In this document: positions 58,004 through 64,000 of the stretch, piece by piece
Layout of the letters: each line of letters starts with the position of its first letter
Position numbering within the stretch: position 1 is the stretch's first letter
Assembly: GCF_003987395.1 (NCBI RefSeq)
Contig: NZ_PIPT01000001.1
Location: forward strand, 248,001 to 312,000
Direction: 5' to 3'
DNA length: 64,000 nt
From: Pseudidiomarina aquimaris
GTDB taxonomy: Bacteria > Pseudomonadota > Gammaproteobacteria > Enterobacterales > Alteromonadaceae
Position numbers and translations under genes: made by a program
The notes under the pieces: generated by a model
Database searches by the model: none
Seen by the model: the letters and a program-made list of their open reading frames with translations, nothing else
What the model was told of the DNA's origin: nothing

Positions 58004-58903
58004 CGACTGCTGCACGCGATTTTGTAGCCACTTGCTGAAGGCGACCACCGCCACTGGGTGACGTGCCGCTTGCTTGGTAACGTAAAACACATCCTGCTTG
58101 CTGACAATGCTCGTTGCCTCATTGGCTTGCAGATTTTGTAAGCTGGCATGTTGCAAATAAAGCGTGTCGACCAGCGTCGCACCGGTACCATTACTCACCA
58201 GTTCGAGACCAATACTGGGTTTTGCGACCGCTTGAACCGGTAGGCGTTGCGCTTGGTCTGGGTAAGCACTCCGAAACGCTTGCCAAATCGCGCTCTGCGG
58301 TTGTACCCACCAGTTACCACTGGCGTTTTCGCTAGAACTTGCCTGCACGGGTGCGTAGCGTGGCGTATACAAACTTTGTTGTTTCAGGTTGCGATCTTTA
58401 ATGCGTCCGTGCACTAGCGCTAAATCAAAAGCGCCTTGCTGCACACCTTGCGCAATCGCTGCTTGTTGCTGCTCCGCAAGTGCTTCATCATAAGTATCGA
58501 GTTGCAGGCGAATGTGCGGATAAATTGCGGTAAAATCCGCGAGTCGACTGGCTAACCACCAACGTAGAAAGCTATTCGGCACGTAAATTCGCAAGGTCGT
58601 TAGCGCTTCATCGCCACTGACCCGAGCCCGTTCAACGCTTTGCTCGAGTTGCTGAAATAGGGCCAGTAACTGGCCGCCCAAGAGTTCGCCAGCTGGGGTG
58701 AGGGCATGGACACGATTGTCGCGATGAAAAAGTTGCGTTCCCAGTTGCTCTTCGAGGGTCTGAATATGCCGAGTGACTGCAGACTGCGACAGGCCTAGTT
58801 GCTGTGCGGCGTGCTTGAATGAGTTGGTATTAGCTGCCACAGCGAACACACGTAAGGCATTGAGTGAGTAATTTTTTAATAACACAATAACAGACCTCAG
58901 CAA
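57998..58903 (-). CDS. LysR-family transcriptional regulator
   Basis: This 301-residue regulator has an N-terminal helix-turn-helix (NALRVFAVAANTNSFKHAAQQLGLSQSAVTRHIQTLEEQLGTQLFHR) and an effector-binding domain. It is divergent from a LysE exporter gene, which it probably controls. Its 3' end overlaps the previous gene by six bases in convergent orientation. The exact start is uncertain; an alternative start would lie a few codons downstream. Confidence 0.88.
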   Translation of the reverse strand: MLRSVIVLLKNYSLNALRVFAVAANTNSFKHAAQQLGLSQSAVTRHIQTLEEQLGTQLFHRDNRVHALTPAGELLGGQLLALFQQLEQSVERARVSGDEALTTLRIYVPNSFLRWWLASRLADFTAIYPHIRLQLDTYDEALAEQQQAAIAQGVQQGAFDLALVHGRIKDRNLKQQSLYTPRYAPVQASSSENASGNWWVQPQSAIWQAFRSAYPDQAQRLPVQAVAKPSIGLELVSNGTGATLVDTLYLQHASLQNLQANEATSIVSKQDVFYVTKQAARHPVAVVAFSKWLQNRVQQSL

Positions 58904-58911
58904 TTTGGGGG

Positions 58912-58940
58912 TTGCGTAAACGTAAACTTGGTTTGCGCAA
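58912..58940. promoter_or_regulatory. Inverted repeat between lysR-type and lysE-type genes
   Basis: TTGCGTAAA at 58912-58920 pairs with TTTGCGCAA at 58932-58940, eight of nine positions matching, in the 74-base divergent gap. LysR proteins bind such dyads, so it is a good operator candidate. Confidence 0.6.
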
Positions 58941-58977
58941 ATAAGAATAGATTATCGACGAACGAGAACCAATAGCA

Positions 58978-59631
58978 ATGTATTTACGTGAATTTATCGA
59001 AATCGCGATTTTGCACTTTTTAGCGGTTGCCTCGCCAGGCCCAGACTTTGCTGTGACCGCGCGCTATAGCCTTGCCTACGGGCGCCGTATAGGCCGTTAC
59101 GTTGCCTTAGGTATTGGTACAGGCATCCTCATTCACGTGGCCTATTCGCTGCTCGGGGTTACCTTGATTATTCACCGTTATCAGTGGGTCTACGCGGCAT
59201 TGTTATTGCTCGGCGCGCTCTACTTAGGCTGGGTTGGCTGGCAGGCCATTCAAGCGAAACCCGCACAGCAGGCGCCCGCAGCCGCGGCAGCTGCGGGTCA
59301 GCTGAGTCGCGGCAAAGCCTTTCGAGTCGGCTTTATCACCAACGGTCTCAACGTTAAAGCGACCTTATTTTTTATGGCGCTGTTCACCGCGGTTATCGAT
59401 CCGTCCACACCGACTTGGGTTAAAAGCAGTTATGGGCTGTACATGGCCATCGCAACCGCGGCATGGTTTATGTTATTGGCCACTGCACTCACGGTGGGGC
59501 CGATATACGAACGCATTTGGCGCTTCGGCCACTGGCTCGATCGACTGATGGGCGCCATTTTGCTGTTACTCTGTGGCAAGCTTGTCATCGATTGGTGGCA
59601 GGTAATTCAAGTTCTCGTCAGCGGCGAATAA
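58978..59631 (+). CDS. LysE-family amino-acid exporter
   Basis: This 217-residue protein has six membrane segments and the LysE/RhtB pattern: LHFLAVASPGPDFAVTARYSLAYGRRIGRYVALGIGTGI, then LYLGWVGWQAIQ and FRVGFITNGLNVKATLFFMALFTAVID. It exports an amino acid or related compound. It is divergent from a LysR regulator. Confidence 0.9.
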   Translation: MYLREFIEIAILHFLAVASPGPDFAVTARYSLAYGRRIGRYVALGIGTGILIHVAYSLLGVTLIIHRYQWVYAALLLLGALYLGWVGWQAIQAKPAQQAPAAAAAAGQLSRGKAFRVGFITNGLNVKATLFFMALFTAVIDPSTPTWVKSSYGLYMAIATAAWFMLLATALTVGPIYERIWRFGHWLDRLMGAILLLLCGKLVIDWWQVIQVLVSGE

Positions 59632-59676
59632 TGCTATGATCCCGAAGGTGAATTTGGAGTGGGTAAAGAGACACTT

Positions 59677-60561
59677 ATGCAGTTATTTGTAAACGATCTA
59701 ACGGTCATTGATTTTTCGTATTTGTGCGCAGAACGCGGCATTGTCGGTGAAAGTTGGATCGTCGATATCATTCTAGACGGTAGCTTGAACGAGCAGTCGA
59801 TGGTGCTCGATTTTGGTAAAGTCAAAAAGCAAATTAAGCGTATTATTGATGATGCCGTTGATCATAAGTTAGCAGTCCCAGCCGACCATGCCTATACGCG
59901 TGTTACCCACACCGACGATGACAGCAGCTACTGGGTAGACTTTTTACGTCCAGAAGGTCGCTCGATCCATCTTTTCTGTCCAGCCGATGCGTTTGCCTTT
60001 ATCGATGCCGAAAGCGTTTCGATGGAAAGTGTCAATGCCTACCTGCGTGCAGTAATAAAACGCGAATTGCCCGGCAACGTAGCGGGGCTTGAAGTTATTC
60101 TGCGCGAAGAGGCGATCCCAGGCGCGTACTACCACTACACGCACGGTTTAAAAAAGCATGACGGTAATTGTCAGCGCATTGCGCATGGCCATCGCTCGCA
60201 GTTGCAAGTGTTTATTGATAGCGAGCGGGCAACGCAGGTTGAACAACGCTGGGCCAAACGCTGGCAAGACATCTACTTAGGCTCGCAGGAAGATACTTGC
60301 AGCGTCGAAGACTTGAGCCGTTCAGATGCTGCGCTAGCAATTAATGATGCGAGCCACCAAAGCTATCGTTACATTGCCGATCAGGGACTGTTTGAGTTGG
60401 CGGTACCGCACAGCGAAAATGATCTTATTGCGAGCGATTCGACGGTTGAATGCATCGCTGATTATCTAGCACAAACGATTGCCCGCGAAGAGCAGGCTGC
60501 AGGTCGTGTGAAAGTCATGGCTTACGAAGGTGTCGGTAAAGGGGCGATAGGTTATGCGTAA
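59677..60561 (+). CDS. Two-domain 6-carboxytetrahydropterin synthase-like protein (QueD/PTPS fold)
   Basis: This 294-residue protein looks like two fused QueD-type domains. The first keeps the MVLDFGKVKKQI (Asp45, Phe46) and DAVDHK (Asp62, His63) signatures but lacks the zinc histidines. The second keeps a zinc site HDGNCQRIAHGH (His161, Cys165, His170, His172) and an end YEGVGKGAIGYA but has no clear DF-x2-LK. So the motif sets are split between the halves. Whether it makes 6-carboxytetrahydropterin for queuosine is unknown; no other queuosine gene is nearby. I chose the ATG at 59677 behind AAAGAG; a GTG at 59659 is possible. It overlaps the next gene by eight bases. Confidence 0.75.
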   Translation: MQLFVNDLTVIDFSYLCAERGIVGESWIVDIILDGSLNEQSMVLDFGKVKKQIKRIIDDAVDHKLAVPADHAYTRVTHTDDDSSYWVDFLRPEGRSIHLFCPADAFAFIDAESVSMESVNAYLRAVIKRELPGNVAGLEVILREEAIPGAYYHYTHGLKKHDGNCQRIAHGHRSQLQVFIDSERATQVEQRWAKRWQDIYLGSQEDTCSVEDLSRSDAALAINDASHQSYRYIADQGLFELAVPHSENDLIASDSTVECIADYLAQTIAREEQAAGRVKVMAYEGVGKGAIGYA

Positions 60562-61393
60562 AGTCATTAAAACAGCACTGCTGTTGGGTTTCGCGCTTAA
60601 TATGGCGAGCGCCACCGCCGTGACAGACACCATCATTGAGCTGCATGGAGCAAAAACCGCGGGTGGTTTGCTTATTGGTAAAACTGCACCGTCGAACCAA
60701 GTGAAACTTAACGAGCAAACCCTTAAGGTTTCGCCAGAAGGCGTTGTGGTTTTTGGCTTCGAACGTGACGCTCAAGGTGTGCAGAAGTTAACCATTCAAC
60801 TGGCTGATGGGACGCAGCATGAGCAGTTGATAGAACTCGCACCGCGCGAATACAAAATCGATCGGGTTGAGGGCGTTCCGCAACGCACCGTCACGCCAGA
60901 TCCTGAGCAGGTTGCGCGCGCACGGAAAGAGGCGGCTGCGGTTTGGCAAGCACGCCAGACACAAACCGACGATCTGCATTTTTTAACACCTGTGGTAGCT
61001 CCAGCGAAAGGCCGCATTAGTGGTGTTTATGGTAGCCAACGCATCTTTAATGGTGAGCCGCGCAATCCGCACTTTGGCTTGGATGTCGCAGCGCCAAAGG
61101 GGACTCCGGTGAAAGTTGTTTGGCCGGGAGAAGTTGTTTTTGCCGATCCTGATTTGTTCTATTCGGGCGGCACCATCATCGTCAATCACGGCTTGGGGGT
61201 GACAACCACATACATCCATTTAAGTGCGGTCGATGTCGAAGTCGGCCAGCAATTGAAACAAGGCGAGGTCATTGGTGCAATTGGCGCCACCGGTCGTGCG
61301 ACAGGTCCACATCTCGACTGGCGAGTGAACTGGGGTAATGTTCGGCTCGATCCGGCGCTAGTATTAGAGCACTTCGACCAACCGATCTTCTAA
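60554..61393 (+). CDS. M23-family peptidase (LytM domain)
   Basis: This 279-residue protein has a signal peptide (1-22), a beta-rich N-terminal part and a LytM domain: HFGLDVAAPKGTPV (His173, Asp177), GLGVTTTYIHLS (His222) and TGRATGPHLDW (His253, Asp255). In most LytM enzymes the last motif is H-x-H and its second His is a zinc ligand; here it is Asp. Some M23 families with the HLDW form are known. It should cut or sense peptidoglycan in the periplasm. Confidence 0.88.
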   Translation: MRKVIKTALLLGFALNMASATAVTDTIIELHGAKTAGGLLIGKTAPSNQVKLNEQTLKVSPEGVVVFGFERDAQGVQKLTIQLADGTQHEQLIELAPREYKIDRVEGVPQRTVTPDPEQVARARKEAAAVWQARQTQTDDLHFLTPVVAPAKGRISGVYGSQRIFNGEPRNPHFGLDVAAPKGTPVKVVWPGEVVFADPDLFYSGGTIIVNHGLGVTTTYIHLSAVDVEVGQQLKQGEVIGAIGATGRATGPHLDWRVNWGNVRLDPALVLEHFDQPIF

Positions 61394-61401
61394 ATTTACG
61401 T

Positions 61402-63174
61402 TTAGAGCCGCAGCCACCGTTTTGCCTGCATTGGTTCAACAACCTTGAGAAGATAGTTATTGCGCTTAGGTTCCTGCCAGATAAGCTCCATCTGTAAAAG
61501 CTCATCGCGGCGAAACGCATGTACTTGCACCACATCTCCAGGTTGATAACGCTCAAAAATTTCGCGCATGTTGCTGTCAGTGACTTGCAATCGGTCAATT
61601 GCAATGACGCGGTCTTGGGCGCTCAACCCTGCCATCTGTGCGGCTTCATCGGCAAACACAACTTGCAACTCCAAGCCTTGGCTGGAGGCCTTAAATTTAG
61701 CTCCCAACGCTACCGGCAACGGCGCTGCCGCTGGGCGACCGCCAAAACCATTGTCATCCTGCGCCGCTTTGCGTTCTGCATTGACGCCAAATTGCTCCAG
61801 CAGCTCAATTACCGGTAACGGTTCAGTGGTATTTACCGCACGGTCGATGAATGCGTGGAGGTGAAGACCGAACTCTTCTTGCATAAACTCAGCGAAAGAA
61901 TTATCCGACGTGCCAATTTGTTCGGCACCATAGCGCCGCCAAAACTTCGCCATACTTTGACCGAGGGTGAGATCACCGTGGCTTTCAGAGCGAATCAGCA
62001 AATCGAGACAGAGTGCTATTAAGGCGCCTTTGGCGTAATAGCTGACAATCGCATTCGGCGCATTCTCGTCTTGTTTATAAAAACGGTTCCACGCCTGCAA
62101 ACTTGAATCACCAACCGTATGACGGTCAACGCCGACGCCACGATGCACGCGAGCTAGGGTATCGCCCAGCAAGCTCAAGTAGGTCGGGGCATCAATTAAC
62201 CCAGCTTCGTGTAGGATGAAATCATCAAAATAGGAGGTGATGCCTTCATAAAACCACAACTGCCGCGTGTATTGCTCCGCGTCGAGCTCGTAAGGTATGA
62301 AATCCTTTGGCTTCAGGGTTTTAATGTTCCAACTGTGAAAATACTCGTGACTACACAGGCTTAAAAACGTGCGGTAGTCGCTATCAATGGCAGTGCGTGT
62401 ACCTGGACTCACGAGATCTTTACGAGAACACATCAGTGCTGTTGAATTTCGATGTTCAAGGCCGCCAAAACCTTTACCCACCACCATAGTTAGAAACAAA
62501 TACTCTTTAAATGGCACTTGCTTTTCAAACATGGAGATCTGTTGTTCACAGATACGCGCGAGGTCGCCACAGATACGCTCAACATCGGCAAAGTTTCGCC
62601 CAGCGGTGACAAAGGAGTGTTTGATACCGCCGGCGATGAACTCATGAATACCGAGATCGCCCAAGAGGAAAGGGTAGTCAATCAACTCTTCATAGCTCTG
62701 CGCTCGGAACCTACCGGCACCGAAGCTTTCACCTGACACGCGCGGCATGCCTGTTGCGACACGCCAATGCTGACAGCTGTCATGCAGTTCGAGTGTTAAC
62801 TCGATGGCCTCGTTGGTTCGCCCCGCGACAGCGAGACACAAGCTGCTGTTATTGAAAAAGCCCCAGAGCTGGTCGAGATAGGCACTACGCACCGATAAAT
62901 CGAACGCATAGACTTGATAGTGCACGGTTATTTCTTGTGCTTCAGGGCACTCAATTCGCCACGTCTGTTTATCGCGTGCCGTAATATCAAGTACCTTGCC
63001 GTTAGCTTCGGCACGCAAATCAAGAATATTACGCGCGAAATCACGGATCATATAGCTTCCAGGAATCCACGCGGGGAGTTTCAGGTCAATATGTGTAGCG
63101 TTGCTGACGTCAAGCTCTAAACGCACCGCAAATTGATGGCCATGTGGATCGAGGGGAGAAATATGAAAATGCAT
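61402..63174 (-). CDS. M61-family peptidase with PDZ domain (glycyl aminopeptidase type)
   Basis: This 590-residue enzyme has an N-terminal beta domain (M61 N), the zinc site HEYFH (276-280, in SHEYFHSWNIKTLKP) with the downstream Glu in WFYEGITSYFDDFIL, and a C-terminal PDZ domain (about 490-575: LQVVFADEAAQMAGLSAQDRVIAIDRLQV). No signal peptide is seen. It should cleave N-terminal residues of peptides. It is convergent with the M23 gene. Confidence 0.9.
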   Translation of the reverse strand: MHFHISPLDPHGHQFAVRLELDVSNATHIDLKLPAWIPGSYMIRDFARNILDLRAEANGKVLDITARDKQTWRIECPEAQEITVHYQVYAFDLSVRSAYLDQLWGFFNNSSLCLAVAGRTNEAIELTLELHDSCQHWRVATGMPRVSGESFGAGRFRAQSYEELIDYPFLLGDLGIHEFIAGGIKHSFVTAGRNFADVERICGDLARICEQQISMFEKQVPFKEYLFLTMVVGKGFGGLEHRNSTALMCSRKDLVSPGTRTAIDSDYRTFLSLCSHEYFHSWNIKTLKPKDFIPYELDAEQYTRQLWFYEGITSYFDDFILHEAGLIDAPTYLSLLGDTLARVHRGVGVDRHTVGDSSLQAWNRFYKQDENAPNAIVSYYAKGALIALCLDLLIRSESHGDLTLGQSMAKFWRRYGAEQIGTSDNSFAEFMQEEFGLHLHAFIDRAVNTTEPLPVIELLEQFGVNAERKAAQDDNGFGGRPAAAPLPVALGAKFKASSQGLELQVVFADEAAQMAGLSAQDRVIAIDRLQVTDSNMREIFERYQPGDVVQVHAFRRDELLQMELIWQEPKRNNYLLKVVEPMQAKRWLRL

Positions 63175-63331
63175 CGTTGCAACCTTGTCGTTGAAAATTC
63201 CAGCGAGTCAATGCCGTCATGTTAGCATGCGGCGATTTCGCTATGTAGTATTTTGCATGCGATAAATGGACCGACAGCAAGACCATGAAAGGGTATAATC
63301 GATGTCACTAAGTCGTTAAATCAGGTGAGAA

Positions 63332-64000
63332 ATGCCGGTCATAGGACGTTGGAAAGCATTATTAGACGATCGCAACCGATTTTTCTGGGTGCTGCAAGCA
63401 GCTGGATGGTTGGGCTATGCGCTCGTGCAATACATCGGTTCATTGATGCACGAGATGCGTGATGTCTACATTCTTATTATCTTACTAGGCGCCTATGCTG
63501 GCTTTTTGTTGACGGTACCTTTGCGCTATCTGTATCGTCGGATTTGGGATAGCCCACCGTGGCTATTGGTCCTTATTGTGCTTGCCGCCGCCTATTTTTC
63601 AGCGAGTATTTGGGCAGTTATCGATAACGCGACCTATTGGGAAATATATAAATTTGGCTTTCGCCCCGAAAACAATTGGTTCTATTTCAAAAATACCCTA
63701 GCCAAGTTCTACATTATGTTGAGCTGGAGCGGTCTTTATTTCGGTATTAAATATTACCAAATGCTGCAAGACGAAAAGCAAAAGGCATTGATGGCTACTT
63801 CGATGGCTCACCAAGCACAGTTAAAAATGCTGCGTTATCAATTAAACCCTCACTTTTTGTTTAATACCTTGAATGCTATTTCAACGCTTATTCTGATTAA
63901 AGAGAATGACTTAGCTAACAAAATGATGAGTAAATTGAGCTCGTTCTTGCGCTTCTCACTTGATAACGAGCCGATTAAGAAAATACCTTTAGCACGCGAA
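63332..64000 (+). CDS. LytS/YehU-type sensor histidine kinase, N-terminal part (continues beyond window)
   Basis: The frame starts at an ATG (MPVIGRWKALLDDRNRFF) and is open to the last base of the window, giving 223 residues. There are four membrane segments (to about residue 145), then a helix and the His-kinase motif LKMLRYQLNPHFLFNTLNAISTLI with the phospho-accepting His, followed by FLRFSLDNE. It belongs to the HisKA_7TM-free LytS/YehU (His_kinase) group, which usually works with a LytTR-type response regulator encoded next to it. Confidence 0.9.
   Translation, partial: MPVIGRWKALLDDRNRFFWVLQAAGWLGYALVQYIGSLMHEMRDVYILIILLGAYAGFLLTVPLRYLYRRIWDSPPWLLVLIVLAAAYFSASIWAVIDNATYWEIYKFGFRPENNWFYFKNTLAKFYIMLSWSGLYFGIKYYQMLQDEKQKALMATSMAHQAQLKMLRYQLNPHFLFNTLNAISTLILIKENDLANKMMSKLSSFLRFSLDNEPIKKIPLARE

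Overview
The window looks like a chromosomal segment of a marine gammaproteobacterium of the Alteromonadales, most likely Idiomarinaceae. This is an inference from gene content and protein style: many secreted peptidases, a truncated set of sugar functions, and core-gene order shared with Escherichia coli. No ribosomal RNA gene or database search was available to confirm it. Three blocks keep the E. coli order: cspD-clpS-clpA-infA-aat-trxB-lrp-ftsK-lolA-rarA-serS (with ald and crcB added and cydDC missing), tusE-yccA-tRNA-Ser(UGA), and uvrY-uvrC-pgsA-tRNA-Gly-Cys-Leu. The yejM-yejL/yejK trio is also present.

Layout. 1-3.0 kb holds secreted proteins (DUF4382, DUF192, M28 lipoprotein). 3.1-9 kb holds small membrane proteins and an AcrAB/MexAB-type RND efflux operon, whose promoter is overlapped by a near-copy of the AcrR operator. 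9-12.5 kb has a second M28 peptidase, a YqaA-type membrane protein and, on the minus strand, the trio CstA - cory-CC-star - ArsA-like ATPase. 14.5-20.9 kb holds an ABC exporter, an ECF sigma/anti-sigma/YbjQ operon, a DUF2868/DUF3482 GTPase pair and tRNA-Pro(GGG). 21-24 kb is yejM, yejL and yejK.

24.2-32.3 kb is an acquired, visibly GC-richer and decayed island lodged between yejK and cspD. It holds broken AraC and MarR regulators, a truncated IS630-type transposase with an A9 frameshift, the tail of a beta-CASP metallo-hydrolase, and an intact four-gene HlyD/double-ATPase/two-permease exporter (YhiI-RbbA-YhhJ type). It ends in a broken amino-acid permease. Codon style resembles Marinobacter or Pseudomonas more than the host.

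32.4-52.6 kb is mostly housekeeping: proteolysis (ClpSA, Aat), translation (IF-1, SerS), redox (TrxB), alanine metabolism (Ald, Lrp), cell division (FtsK), lipoprotein sorting (LolA), tRNA thiolation (TusBCDE), repair (RarA, UvrC) and phospholipid synthesis (PgsA). 52.6-64 kb mixes a shortened flavodoxin reductase-like protein, a YiiX-type hydrolase, an amidohydrolase, a CBS protein, an FMN glutamate-synthase-like enzyme, a LysR/LysE pair, a two-domain QueD-like protein, M23 and M61 peptidases, and the start of a LytS-type histidine kinase running off the end.

The strongest unusual signals are: a UvrY/GacA-type regulator whose receiver domain has lost every phosphorylation residue; a reductase-like protein missing its central nucleotide-binding segment in frame; the CstA-cory-ArsA cassette; a perfect 13-bp hairpin that would bury the ribosome binding site of the gene behind the RND pump; and the split of QueD motifs between two fused domains. 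No CRISPR array, prophage or toxin system was seen.
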